From: Halomonas sp. TD01
Lineage (GTDB): Bacteria; Pseudomonadota; Gammaproteobacteria; Pseudomonadales; Halomonadaceae
Direction of reading: 5' to 3'
DNA: 64,000 bases
NCBI RefSeq assembly: GCF_923868895.1
Contig: NZ_OV350343.1
Location: forward strand, 868,001-932,000
The translations under genes were made by a program, and so were the position numbers. Below are positions 18,042-27,117 of this stretch, piece after piece. The first letter of the stretch is position 1; each line of letters starts with the position of its first letter. The notes beneath the pieces were generated by a model. The model was given only the letters and a program-made list of their open reading frames with translations. It was not told the DNA's origin and did no database searches.

Positions 18042-19019
18042 TTATCGAAGGTCGTCGGGCACATCGACTCCCGTTTCGTCATAATAACGCAGCGCACCAG
18101 GGTGTAGCGTACCCGTCATATTACTCAGCATGTCGGGCGAGATGCTGCTCCACCAAGCCGTTTCTGCCGCCATGGTATCGCGGCGCTCCCAGAAGGTTTT
18201 GGTTAAGGTATACGCGGTATCTTCAGCCATTTGTGTGGTTGTGTAAGCGATAACAGGCAGTGACGTAGTCTGTACATCCTGATCCACGCCTGGGTACGTG
18301 CCGCCAGGAATCGTCTGGCGAGCAGCGCCTGTTTGCGCTATCTGCTCATCGCTAAAGCTGACCAGGGTAATTGGCATGCTGGCAGCCGTTTCAATAACGT
18401 TAGGTGTTGGGAAAGAGCTAGCCGTCACGAAGGCATCAATTTGGCCGTTTTTTAGCGCATCCGGCCCACTCCCAATGGAAGCATCGGCAATACGCACTTT
18501 CTCTTCCAGCCCAAACAGTTCCAGATACCGAGTGGCTTCCCGAGCACCAAAGGTGCCGCGACCGATTAAGATGTGCTTATCTTCCAACCCAGTCATATCA
18601 GTCACGCCGCCATCGCCTGCGATCACAAAATGCATGGTGATTGAGGGAATAGGGAATAGGCCGCGAATTTCTTGGAAGCGAGGATGCTGACGCTCGGCAA
18701 AAGGCCCTTCCCCTGCCATTGCTTGCTCGACTAAGGCAGGCGGCGTAGTGAATACATAATTACCTTGCCGGGCCATTACCTCCATAACATTCTGCACCGA
18801 GCCCTGACTCTCTTCTAACGTCAGGATAATGGCATCGTTAGTGCCCTGGCGTACTGCCTCAGAGAGCTCAACACCCATTTGGTAATAGGCGGTTCCCGCC
18901 GATGCTGATTTATAGGTCACCCGTGTTTCTGCTTGTGCTGTCATTGCAGCAGCGGCAAGGGCGAGCGCAGTGGCCGTTACGCCTAACGTGCGATGAAGAG
19001 AGCGAATTGAGCAATGCAT
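18042..19019 (-). CDS. TAXI-family TRAP solute-binding protein
   Basis: 325-residue periplasmic receptor for the fused TRAP permease. Signal peptide with cleavage after AMTAQA (about residue 30). The body shows the TAXI pattern: ASAGTAYYQMGVELSEAV near the N-terminus, GRGTFGAREATRYLE, and NGQIDAFVTASSFPTPNVIE, ending in a helix-rich C-terminus (ALRYYDETGVDVP). Family members bind glutamate, glutamine or other carboxylates; the ligand here is not readable. It is the first gene of a two-gene operon. Confidence 0.92.
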   Translation of the reverse strand: MHCSIRSLHRTLGVTATALALAAAAMTAQAETRVTYKSASAGTAYYQMGVELSEAVRQGTNDAIILTLEESQGSVQNVMEVMARQGNYVFTTPPALVEQAMAGEGPFAERQHPRFQEIRGLFPIPSITMHFVIAGDGGVTDMTGLEDKHILIGRGTFGAREATRYLELFGLEEKVRIADASIGSGPDALKNGQIDAFVTASSFPTPNVIETAASMPITLVSFSDEQIAQTGAARQTIPGGTYPGVDQDVQTTSLPVIAYTTTQMAEDTAYTLTKTFWERRDTMAAETAWWSSISPDMLSNMTGTLHPGALRYYDETGVDVPDDLR

Positions 19020-19332
19020 ATAAGTTCCTTTACGTGTCCAGTGGCCAACTGCGCGGCCTCATTTTTATTGGTAAAAAATATTAATCTAACGATAAATATC
19101 AACCACTGACATCGTTGATGTAAGTCAACGACCAATTTATCACTATTTCTCTTTACACTGATTTCAGAACATTGCTATTAGCTAAACGAATAATTTACAA
19201 AAAAAGTCTCTCTTACCTTCTTATATGGCTGTTTCATTCGCTTTTATTACATATTGCGTTGCAATACAGGCTGCTACAATATCGCGGCTTTTACATCACT
19301 TTCATTCATTTGACCATGGGGAATAACGTCGC
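19020..19332. promoter_or_regulatory. Divergent promoter region, TRAP operon / nhaD
   Basis: 313-bp AT-rich region separating the divergent TAXI-TRAP operon and nhaD. It contains CGTTGA-TGTAAG-TCAACG at 19113-19130, an inverted repeat of operator size. No further gene is visible. Confidence 0.5.
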
Positions 19333-20811
19333 ATGCATACCTTGCATCATGACTCTAGCCAGCCACGATCTTATCGTCGCTGGCTTTTTTTATTAGCAGC
19401 CTTACTACCTTTGCTGTGCACGCCTGCATATGCCGTCGTGGGTGATATTGACCTCACCACTTCTGCCATTGGTTTCTTCGCGGTTGCCGTGTTCGTACTG
19501 GCCTATGCACTGGTCATGGCAGAAGAAAAAATCCATATGCGCAAGTCTAAGCCGGTATTGGTTGCCGCCGGTATTATTTGGGGACTCATTGGCTGGGTGT
19601 ACGTCCAAAACGGCATGTCCGAAACGTCAGAGTATGCGTTTCGTGTGACGCTTTTGGAGTTCACCGAGCTAATGCTGTTCCTGTTGGTTGCCATGACGTA
19701 TATCAACGCCATGGAGGAGCGCCGTGTATTTGATGCTCTGCGCTCATGGATGCTACGTAAAGGCTTCAGCTACCGCCAACTGTTCTGGTTAACCGGTGGC
19801 CTCGCTTTTGTGCTATCTCCGATTGCCGATAACTTAACCACGGCGTTGCTAATGTGCGCTGTCATCACCAAGGTTGCTGAAGGTGATAAGCGCTTTATTA
19901 ACCTTGCCTGTATCAACGTTGTGGTGGCCGCTAACGCCGGCGGTGCCTTTAGCCCCTTCGGCGACATCACCACGCTGATGGTCTGGCAAGCGGGTATTAT
20001 CCAGTTTCAGGAGTTTTTCATCCTGTTCCTGCCCTCCTTGGTTAACTTCCTGATTCCTGCTGTCATCATGAGCATATTTATTAAGGATCAGAAGCCAAGC
20101 AGTGTTTATGAAGATGTATGGCTCAAACGCGGTGCACGGCGAATTATTGCGCTGTTTTTGATCACTATCGCCACCGCTGTTATGTGCCATACGCTACTGC
20201 ACTTGCCGCCTGTACTCGGCATGATGACTGGCCTTGGCTACCTACAGTTTTTCGGCTATTACCTGCGTCGCAGCCTACCTCGCTCGCTGGAGCGCAAACG
20301 TGAACGCTACAGCCGCCGAGGCGACAATAAGAAGCTTGAGCAGTTAGGTGGCGTGGTACCGTTTGATGTTTTCAACCGTGTCGCCCGTGCCGAGTGGGAC
20401 ACACTGCTGTTCTTCTACGGGGTTGTTATGTGCGTGGGCGGCCTTGGCTTTATGGGCTACCTAGGACTGCTTTCCGAAGCGCTTTACACCGGTTGGAACG
20501 CCACCTGGGCCAATATAGTCTTGGGGGTAGTTTCAGCGGTAGTTGATAACATTCCGGTAATGTTCGCGGTACTGACCATGGAACCAGATATGTCCCACGG
20601 GCATTGGCTTCTGATTACGTTGACTGCCGGTGTGGGGGGTAGCTTGCTCTCAATCGGCTCGGCAGCGGGGGTTGCGGTGATGGGCCAAGCACGTGGCGCT
20701 TATACCTTTATGGGTCACCTGCGTTGGGCTCCCGTTATTTTTCTCGGCTACGTCGCCAGTATCATTGTGCATCTGTGGCTTAACGCCGACAGTTTTGCCA
20801 TCTTTGGTTAA
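19333..20811 (+). CDS. nhaD: NhaD-type Na+/H+ antiporter
   Basis: 492-residue inner-membrane antiporter exporting Na+ (and Li+) for H+, a major salt-tolerance component in halophiles. After a basic N-terminus and a signal-like first hydrophobic segment (ending TPAYA) there are about 12 TM stretches. Ion-transporter-superfamily motifs with charged residues inside helices are seen: LSPIADNLTTALLMC near residue 165, ANAGGAFSPFGDITTLMVWQ near 200, and VVDNIPVMFAVL near 405. These match NhaD closely. A terminator follows. Confidence 0.93.
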   Translation: MHTLHHDSSQPRSYRRWLFLLAALLPLLCTPAYAVVGDIDLTTSAIGFFAVAVFVLAYALVMAEEKIHMRKSKPVLVAAGIIWGLIGWVYVQNGMSETSEYAFRVTLLEFTELMLFLLVAMTYINAMEERRVFDALRSWMLRKGFSYRQLFWLTGGLAFVLSPIADNLTTALLMCAVITKVAEGDKRFINLACINVVVAANAGGAFSPFGDITTLMVWQAGIIQFQEFFILFLPSLVNFLIPAVIMSIFIKDQKPSSVYEDVWLKRGARRIIALFLITIATAVMCHTLLHLPPVLGMMTGLGYLQFFGYYLRRSLPRSLERKRERYSRRGDNKKLEQLGGVVPFDVFNRVARAEWDTLLFFYGVVMCVGGLGFMGYLGLLSEALYTGWNATWANIVLGVVSAVVDNIPVMFAVLTMEPDMSHGHWLLITLTAGVGGSLLSIGSAAGVAVMGQARGAYTFMGHLRWAPVIFLGYVASIIVHLWLNADSFAIFG

Positions 20812-20832
20812 CGAACAGCTGTAATCAGCTCA

Positions 20833-20871
20833 AGCCCGCGTCAAGTGCTAACAAGTGCTGCGCGGGCTTTT
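20833..20871. terminator. Terminator of nhaD, possibly shared with the convergent gene
   Basis: AGCCCGCG...CGCGGGCT (8-bp arms, 20-base loop) followed by TTTTAG. The TTT overlaps the stop codon of the convergent minus-strand gene. Confidence 0.75.
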
Positions 20872-23473
20872 AGTACGCCTCAAATAAATATTCAAGTGGC
20901 GTCGGACGGCCAAATAAATAGCCCTGATAGCGGTAGCAGCCATGACCTTTTAGCCAATCAAGCTGCTCTTTTCTCTCGACGCCTTCAGCGATCACCGTTA
21001 AGCCAAGGCTAACCGCTAACAGAATAGTGGTATCCACAATCGCTGCATCAGTTTTATCCGTTAACAATTCACGAATAAACGACTGATCAATCTTTAACTC
21101 GTCCAACGGTAAGCGTTTTAGGTAGCTCAACGACGAATAGCCTGTACCAAAATCATCCAGCGCGAATCGAACTCCTTGGGAACGAAGCTTTAACATGGTG
21201 TTGCGAACTCGCGTGGGCTCATTCATCAGCAAACTCTCCGTCACCTCCAACACCAAACGGCTTGGCGGCGCTTGGGTCTGAGCTAACAAGCCTTCTACAT
21301 CACGCACGAATTCAGGCTGCTGGAACTGCACCGAACTCACGTTAACTGAGATGGTGAGTGCTGCGTAGGAAGGTTGCTGCGCCCATTTTGCTAATTGCTC
21401 ACAGGCTGATTTCAATACCCAGTAACCAATAGGCAGGATCAACCCGTTCTCTTCCGCAAGGGGAATAAAGGTAGCTGGAGATACCCAACCACGTTGTGGG
21501 TGATACCAGCGCAACAAAACCTCAACACCAGTAGTGACGCCTTGATGGTCGACCTGCACTTGGTAATGTAGCGAAAGCTCATTACGCCCTAAAGCTTGGT
21601 GCAGATCACCCTCGAGCCTAGCCCGCTCCAGCACGCTGGTTTGCATCTCCATATTAAAAAAGCGCAACGTATTGCCGCCAGCCGCTTTAGCTTGTTGTAA
21701 CGCCATATCTGCTTGTTGCAAGACACTGTTCACACTTAACCCTGAACATTTAAACAGCGAAATACCAATACTGGCAGTGATAGGCAAAGCCCGATCGTTA
21801 CGCAGCTGAGTAATCGTCTCTAAAAACTGTCGTGCAAGACGTTCAGCCTTGTGTGTTGCTTGGCCTTGCTCCTCGCCTAATGTATTTAAGAGCACCACAA
21901 ACTCATCGCTACTGAAGCGGGCAACGGTTGCTTCCTGGGGCAAGTGTCTTTGTAATCTGTCAGCGACATTGATCAGTAATTGATCACCACTCTCATGGCC
22001 CTGTATATCATTCACCAACCTAAAATTATCTAAATCAACGATAAAGATAGCGCTAAACGTTGCAGTGCAACTGTCTTGATTGGTAACGTCGGCTAATGAT
22101 TCCATGAGAAGTCGACGATTTGGAAGACCTGTTAATGCATCATAAAACGCTAGGCGATGCGTTTTAGATTGCATTTCCAGGTACTCAGTAAGCTCCGTAG
22201 AAATACCACATAAACAGGGTGCTTCACCTGACGCCATGGTTAGCGGCATCTTAATTGAAAGAAAAGTGCGCACATGCTCCTCACCTTGCAGCATATTATG
22301 CTCTTCAATCGTCACTTTCTTGCCAGAGTCTAAAACATGTTGATCGACTTTTTTCGTTGCTTCGGCGCTTGCAGCATCAAAAAAATCACCGTCGCGCTTT
22401 CCAATAATATCTTCTGTAGGTCGATTAAAAAGTTCACTTATTCGACGATTTACGTAACGGTACTTTAGTGAGGGTGATTTAATATAGATATACGTATCTA
22501 CGCTATCTAAAATAGTTGCTAATAGTTTTTCATGAGCATTTAACTGCTCTCGATTAAGTTTCATACGGCGCTTAAGCAGTATGTTGCCTAAAAGTGCTGA
22601 AGCAAGCAGTAAAATAAGTAGGCTAGCCCCCCACCATACCCACGTGGGAATTAATTGAGATGGGCCTGGCTTAGCTCGCCATGCACCTAAGGTTTCATAA
22701 TAAACGGAACCGTTATCCTGCTTCCAACGACGTAGAACATCATCGATACGATTAAGTATTTCATCAGAAAGTTGGGGGGATGCCGCATAGAACAGCCTTG
22801 CTGGTTGAAAAATAACAGGCGTATCACTCAACCCATAATCGTGAGCCCGCCAGTCGCCGAATAGGTGATTGGCAGCCACTAAATCTGCCTCACCATCGGC
22901 AACTGCCTGAAATCCTCTAGCGAAACTATTCACGGGCAGCCAAGTGACGTTGATATCAAAACGCTCGGTTACCGCCGCCAGATAGCTTTGCTGAACAGAC
23001 CCTGAAACCACGGCAACACGTTGCTGCTCAAGATCAAAAATAGCGTCGATCTCAGTACCTTCACCCTGGTAAAGCTGTGACCAACTATACATCACCGGCT
23101 CTTCATGAAACGTCATGCGCTGAGCACGCTCTTCACTCCAGGCAACATCAGGAAGTAAGTCGATGTCTCCTTGCTCTAACAGCGTAAGACAGTGCTGAAA
23201 GTCGCACTGCAGGCTTTCTAGCTGCCACTTTTCTTCTTTGGCAATCGCTTGCAAAAGGTCACCTAGTACGCCTCGCGGACGACCTTCGTCGTCGGCGAAA
23301 AGCTTTGGCGGATTGTGATATACCCCAACGGTCAGGGTCTCAGCCGATGAGGGAGTTGCTACTAAACACCCACCTAGCAGTAATGTTCCTGACATAAATT
23401 GGGCTAGAACGCACCACGCTCCCTTTTGAGAAGTAGATGAGTGAGGTCCGAAACAGTTCAACGTCTGGAACAT
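20870..23473 (-). CDS. Sensor protein: SBP_3 - TM - PAS - degenerate GGDEF - EAL
   Basis: 867 residues. A signal sequence (to about 45) leads to a periplasmic amino-acid-binding-protein-like domain (46-265: LTVGVYHNPPKLFADDEG... PRGVLGDLLQAI), one TM helix (about 275-300), PAS (315-430), GGDEF (445-605) and EAL (612-860). The GGDEF signature is SSDEF (ARFSSDEFVVLL), so cyclase activity is probably lost. The EAL part reads EVLLRW with intact DDFGTGYSSL and KIDQSFI, as in active phosphodiesterases. Likely role: ligand-controlled cyclic-di-GMP hydrolysis at the inner membrane. It starts 8 bp after the upstream GST-like gene and is co-transcribed with it. Confidence 0.87.
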   Translation of the reverse strand: MFQTLNCFGPHSSTSQKGAWCVLAQFMSGTLLLGGCLVATPSSAETLTVGVYHNPPKLFADDEGRPRGVLGDLLQAIAKEEKWQLESLQCDFQHCLTLLEQGDIDLLPDVAWSEERAQRMTFHEEPVMYSWSQLYQGEGTEIDAIFDLEQQRVAVVSGSVQQSYLAAVTERFDINVTWLPVNSFARGFQAVADGEADLVAANHLFGDWRAHDYGLSDTPVIFQPARLFYAASPQLSDEILNRIDDVLRRWKQDNGSVYYETLGAWRAKPGPSQLIPTWVWWGASLLILLLASALLGNILLKRRMKLNREQLNAHEKLLATILDSVDTYIYIKSPSLKYRYVNRRISELFNRPTEDIIGKRDGDFFDAASAEATKKVDQHVLDSGKKVTIEEHNMLQGEEHVRTFLSIKMPLTMASGEAPCLCGISTELTEYLEMQSKTHRLAFYDALTGLPNRRLLMESLADVTNQDSCTATFSAIFIVDLDNFRLVNDIQGHESGDQLLINVADRLQRHLPQEATVARFSSDEFVVLLNTLGEEQGQATHKAERLARQFLETITQLRNDRALPITASIGISLFKCSGLSVNSVLQQADMALQQAKAAGGNTLRFFNMEMQTSVLERARLEGDLHQALGRNELSLHYQVQVDHQGVTTGVEVLLRWYHPQRGWVSPATFIPLAEENGLILPIGYWVLKSACEQLAKWAQQPSYAALTISVNVSSVQFQQPEFVRDVEGLLAQTQAPPSRLVLEVTESLLMNEPTRVRNTMLKLRSQGVRFALDDFGTGYSSLSYLKRLPLDELKIDQSFIRELLTDKTDAAIVDTTILLAVSLGLTVIAEGVERKEQLDWLKGHGCYRYQGYLFGRPTPLEYLFEAY

Positions 23474-23481
23474 AGATAAAC

Positions 23482-24153
23482 CTACTTACCAGGCATAGTA
23501 AGAGGGCCTGCACGCTCAACAACCCGTTGCCAAGCAGGATCATTTTCGATACGCGCCACAAACGCCGCGATAGCGGGATAAGATTCCAACGACTGTGACG
23601 CGGCAATAGCCTGTAGCGGAAAACTCATTTGTATATCGGCACCACTCGGCCAGTCACCCGCAAAATTACTTCTTTTGTCTAAGTGTGATTCGATAATCGT
23701 GAGATGTTGTTTTAATTGGGGATGGATAAACCGCTGCTGCACCGTTGAGCTAATGCCTTTTGCCAACGGCTTAATCAACCATGGAGATTGTTTAGGTATT
23801 TGGCTAAATACCAGCCCCATCACTAAGAGCGGCATTAACGAGCCTTCTGCATAGTGAAGCCAGTAGCGATAGTTTACCCACTCACTACGACTCTCTTCAG
23901 AGGCTTGCTCTTTACTTTTACCATAGCAGCTAATCAGGTAATCAATAATTGCCCCTGATTCGGCGACGGTCAGCTCACCGTCGGTGATAACCGGTGACTT
24001 ACCCAGCGGATGGATTTTTTTAAGTGATTCCGGGGCTAGCTGAGTCTTAGGATCACGCTGGTAAACCTCAATGTCATAATCAAGGCCAAGTGTTTCCAGA
24101 AGCCACAAAATACGGTGCGAGCGGGATTTTTCGAGATGGTGAACGCGGATCAT
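23482..24153 (-). CDS. Glutathione S-transferase family protein
   Basis: 223 residues, cytoplasmic. The N-terminal thioredoxin-like domain (MIRVHHLEKSRSHRILWLLETLGLDYDIE) carries the glutathione-binding elements KSPVITDG and VAESGAIIDYLI. The alpha-helical C-terminal domain follows. The residue in the catalytic Ser/Cys position appears to be Ser/Arg (EKSRSHR). ATG with GGAG upstream. It is first in a two-gene unit with the cyclic-di-GMP sensor. Substrate unknown. Confidence 0.88.
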   Translation of the reverse strand: MIRVHHLEKSRSHRILWLLETLGLDYDIEVYQRDPKTQLAPESLKKIHPLGKSPVITDGELTVAESGAIIDYLISCYGKSKEQASEESRSEWVNYRYWLHYAEGSLMPLLVMGLVFSQIPKQSPWLIKPLAKGISSTVQQRFIHPQLKQHLTIIESHLDKRSNFAGDWPSGADIQMSFPLQAIAASQSLESYPAIAAFVARIENDPAWQRVVERAGPLTMPGK

Positions 24154-24386
24154 AACTACTCCATGGGGCGACTTGGTACGCTAGCATTGCGCCAACGTCA
24201 GCTATCCTTTTACTGCAAGCATACTTAGCTTAGCACTATTGCAGCGTTGAACCCCACGAAGCTTAGCAATTATTTGTCTTATTAAAGAAGCCCTAAGAAC
24301 ACGACTTAAAACCCTGCCAGATAAAAATTAAACTCATGTTTTAAATGAATTTTAACCATATAGTCGTGTACTTACCCCTTTTTTTA

Positions 24387-24965
24387 TTACGTTCTATGTT
24401 CATGACGCCAACGTGACAATAGATCTAATGGCGACCATTTTCCTTCTAACCATGGGGCAAGTAAGCGCGTTGAAAGCGGAATAAACAAAAACACCATGAC
24501 AGGCGTCAGCATCATCGTACTTGCGAGCACTCGGGGCACCATCGACCAGTCAGCTAAGGCACTGCCAAATATCCAGTTAAACAACAGTGAAACTGGGAAA
24601 AAAGCTAGCCAGACGGCGACAGCTTGTTTCCAACGCGGGGGCGTTGTGCCCGAACTAGACTGAAACCAAGCATCTAAACCGGTGGCGCGGTGCTCATGGG
24701 GCGCGTTATATAGCCCCTTTCCCCGCTGTAACCATGCATTCCTTGAGGCCGAATGCTCCCAGGCGCTTAACGTATCACTGCTACTAAAGCGGAAAATGAT
24801 CTGATATTCGTCATCGCTGTTGGGTGGTGCCAAAACACCGGAACCCAAATAACCAGGAAAGTCAGCCGCCAAGTCGCGGCCTTCGTTTAACCAACGGTTA
24901 AAATCATGATAACGGCCGCTCGCCACTCGACGGGCTACCATTAGCGTGACAGGTGAAGCAGACAT
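24387..24965 (-). CDS. Antibiotic-biosynthesis-monooxygenase-type (ABM) domain fused to membrane segment
   Basis: 192 residues. The first about 100 show a dimeric alpha/beta-barrel (ABM/DabB-like) domain: TLMVARRVASGRYHDFNRWL, YQIIFRFSSSDTLSAWEHS. The C-terminal half has two TM helices (AVAVWLAFFPVSLLFNWIFG; VLASTMMLTPVMVFLFIPLS). This ABM plus two-TM architecture occurs in many proteobacteria and has no established reaction. ATG with AGGAG. It is a single gene with about 230 bp of empty sequence downstream. Confidence 0.78.
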   Translation of the reverse strand: MSASPVTLMVARRVASGRYHDFNRWLNEGRDLAADFPGYLGSGVLAPPNSDDEYQIIFRFSSSDTLSAWEHSASRNAWLQRGKGLYNAPHEHRATGLDAWFQSSSGTTPPRWKQAVAVWLAFFPVSLLFNWIFGSALADWSMVPRVLASTMMLTPVMVFLFIPLSTRLLAPWLEGKWSPLDLLSRWRHEHRT

Positions 24966-25106
24966 GATATATCTCCTAATGTGGTCACAGCGAATTGCCG
25001 GGTAGGCAAGCTGTTTGCTTTTAGGTGGGTAAACCCAAAAGCGGCGTTCACATTATACAAGCAATGATGATGCCATGTGGTGATAAGGAATGTGACAAGG
25101 TGATCA

Positions 25107-25490
25107 CTAGCGGCTTGGCATTGGCTGGCGACGTTCGCCGCGCTGAAAAGACCTAACGTGCAAGTAAATATCAATGGCGCTGCGAATCGCATCGGCCTCT
25201 TGAGCATCGGGCACAACGATAGGCCCTTTCACTTCCCCACTTGCGCGTAAAACACTATCTACATCAGCACGATAGCGCTCTAAAAGGTGTTCGAGATTGA
25301 TGCGTACACGATGCACTTCTAGTGAGAAAGCGTTTTTTTGCTCGTTACGTTTAAATACATCCAACGGGGTTTCTGCCGCTTCAATCAGACTTTCCAGAGT
25401 ATTGAGTACTAATTTTTCTGCTCTATTTAAATTGGGTATAACGGAATAAATGAGTTCATGGAGCGTTATATTTGCGTCACTATGGTGCAT
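25107..25490 (-). CDS. Conserved small helical protein of unknown function
   Basis: 127 residues, predominantly helical and rich in Leu, Glu and Arg (AEKLVLNTLESLIEAAETPLDVF; RVRINLEHLLERYRADVDSVL). No signal peptide or TM segment. A TTG start overlapping the upstream TGA is possible; the ATG at MHHSDANIT is preferred although its AGGAG is 12 bases away. It directly follows and is coupled to the DUF2835 gene. Family not recognised. Confidence 0.6.
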   Translation of the reverse strand: MHHSDANITLHELIYSVIPNLNRAEKLVLNTLESLIEAAETPLDVFKRNEQKNAFSLEVHRVRINLEHLLERYRADVDSVLRASGEVKGPIVVPDAQEADAIRSAIDIYLHVRSFQRGERRQPMPSR

Positions 25491-25498
25491 ATGCCAGA

Positions 25499-25726
25499 TC
25501 AACTCCTTGGCAGAGGCTGAATGTTGATAAAGCGGCCCTGGTCAGAAAACTCCAATCGATAAACACCATGAACCCCCTCTTGTCCTACTACGCGGCGCAG
25601 CGCTTCAGCAGGAAAAATGACCCAGCGACCATCCACGCTGCGCGTGCGCACGTTCGTGTAGCGCCCTTCGTAATGCGCCAGGCACTCATTTTTCGAAAGA
25701 TGGATGACAACATCGATAGTGGGCAT
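25499..25726 (-). CDS. DUF2835 family protein
   Basis: 75 residues, the usual size of DUF2835. Pattern: MPTIDVVIHLSKNECLAHYEG, RTRSVDGRWVIFPAEALRRVVGQEGVHGVYRLEF, QGRFINIQPL, all as in the family. It is probably a small beta-rich cytoplasmic protein of unknown role. Its stop overlaps the region where the next gene begins, so the two form a bicistronic unit. Confidence 0.82.
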   Translation of the reverse strand: MPTIDVVIHLSKNECLAHYEGRYTNVRTRSVDGRWVIFPAEALRRVVGQEGVHGVYRLEFSDQGRFINIQPLPRS

Positions 25727-25842
25727 GGTAATGATTAACCAAAAGATAGCTAAGCGGTCGTTTATGCACGACTATTGCGTGCTGCGATTCACCCATAGAT
25801 GATCTATGCTAACGTAAATAGCTTATCCTTCGGTAACTGCTT

Positions 25843-26463
25843 ATGGATCTCTCCAAACTAAATCTTTTTTCTGCTTCTTCATCACCTTGGCAACAACCCA
25901 TCGTAAGTAAAGCAGATGCGACTCAGGCGGGCACAGCGGGGCAAAAAGCTCGTTCCTCTGAGGCTACTGCACAAGCAAGTGAAGAGACGGATACATCAGC
26001 CAGTAGCGAAACGGCTGGGCCCACCCGCCCTGACGGTACGCCGCTAGCCCCTGAAGAGATTCAGCACTTAGAGCAGCTTAAGCAAACTGACCGGGAAGTT
26101 CGCCAACATGAAATGGCCCACCAAACGGCAGGCGGCCCTTACACCGGCGGCGCTAGCTACGAGTACGAAGTTGGACCAGACGGCAAACGTTATGCGGTCG
26201 CCGGTGAAGTGCCTATCGATTACGGCCCTGTGCCGGGCGACCCCACGGCTACCATCGAAAAAATGCAAACGGTCATTGCGGCAGCTTTAGCACCTGCAGA
26301 ACCCTCGTCTAAAGATTTACAGGTAGCCGCTCAAGCTAGGCAGTATTTATTGGAAGCTAAGTTGGAAGCTGCTCTGGAGCAGAGCAAGATGAATACTGCT
26401 CGTCGCGCTGGGGAAACCACTACGGGAGAAGTGACCACAACGCCTGATGGGCAGGCAGCCTGA
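25843..26463 (+). CDS. SprA-related putative metalloprotease
   Basis: 206 residues. A low-complexity Ala/Ser/Thr-rich first half (to about 70) is followed by the conserved core: LKQTDREVRQHEMAHQTAGG with HEMAH, an HExxH-type zinc-binding helix, then YEYEVGPDGKRYAVAGEVPIDYGPVPGDP and a helical segment (IEKMQTVIAAALAPAEPS.DLQVAAQA). This matches the SprA-related family. Catalysis has not been demonstrated for that family as far as I know. No signal peptide is visible. Ends 36 bp before a convergent gene. Confidence 0.82.
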   Translation: MDLSKLNLFSASSSPWQQPIVSKADATQAGTAGQKARSSEATAQASEETDTSASSETAGPTRPDGTPLAPEEIQHLEQLKQTDREVRQHEMAHQTAGGPYTGGASYEYEVGPDGKRYAVAGEVPIDYGPVPGDPTATIEKMQTVIAAALAPAEPSSKDLQVAAQARQYLLEAKLEAALEQSKMNTARRAGETTTGEVTTTPDGQAA

Positions 26464-26499
26464 TTCATTGGCACCCATTACTCGTCCTATTGATGACGC

Positions 26500-26979
26500 T
26501 TAGGGTGCTGGCGAAGCAGCACCTAAAAAGCGCTGGTTCCAGTAATCGATATCCAGCGGCACACTGACAACGGCTCGACCGCTGCCAGGTGCATGAATCA
26601 TCTGCCGGTTACCGCCATAAATACCTACATGTGTGGCTTTGGCACCATCACCAAAGAACAGTAAATCACCTGGGCGAGGTGCATCTATCTGTGGCAGCGC
26701 GCGGAACTGAGCATCAGCGGTGCGCGGTACGCGTATACCTGCAGCGCGATAGGTCATTTCAACAAGCCCCGAACAATCCAACCCCTTCGGTGAATTACCG
26801 CCAAAACGATACGGTGTGCCGATCGCCTGCTGCGCATGGGAGAGAATCAGCGCGCGCTCCATCGAAATACCCGCTTGAGCGTTCGATGCAGGGACGGTAG
26901 TTGTCTCTTTGCTGGCACACCCTGCTAATAGCAGAAGCATGAATAACGTTAACAGTGGGGACAGGCGGATAAACGGCAT
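26500..26979 (-). CDS. NlpC/P60 family lipoprotein (peptidoglycan endopeptidase-type)
   Basis: 159 residues. The lipobox LLLLAGC (Cys about 21) anchors it to a membrane, probably the outer one. The NlpC/P60 catalytic domain covers about 45-155: nucleophile in GLDCSGLVEMTYRAAG, His in ATHVGIYGG, and a third polar residue near HAPGSGRAV. Such enzymes cut stem-peptide crosslinks or links to D-amino acids in murein. GGAG before the ATG. Single gene. Confidence 0.92.
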   Translation of the reverse strand: MPFIRLSPLLTLFMLLLLAGCASKETTTVPASNAQAGISMERALILSHAQQAIGTPYRFGGNSPKGLDCSGLVEMTYRAAGIRVPRTADAQFRALPQIDAPRPGDLLFFGDGAKATHVGIYGGNRQMIHAPGSGRAVVSVPLDIDYWNQRFLGAASPAP

Positions 26980-27117
26980 AAATCGCTCCGGCTCAGCACG
27001 TTAGCAATGCTTTTATCATGGCCTATGCCTGGCTTACCCGCTACTAATTCGTCTGTTGTTATTACCAAAGAACTATCCCAAAGAACTATTCCAACGGACT
27101 ATTGCTATTACAGTCGA

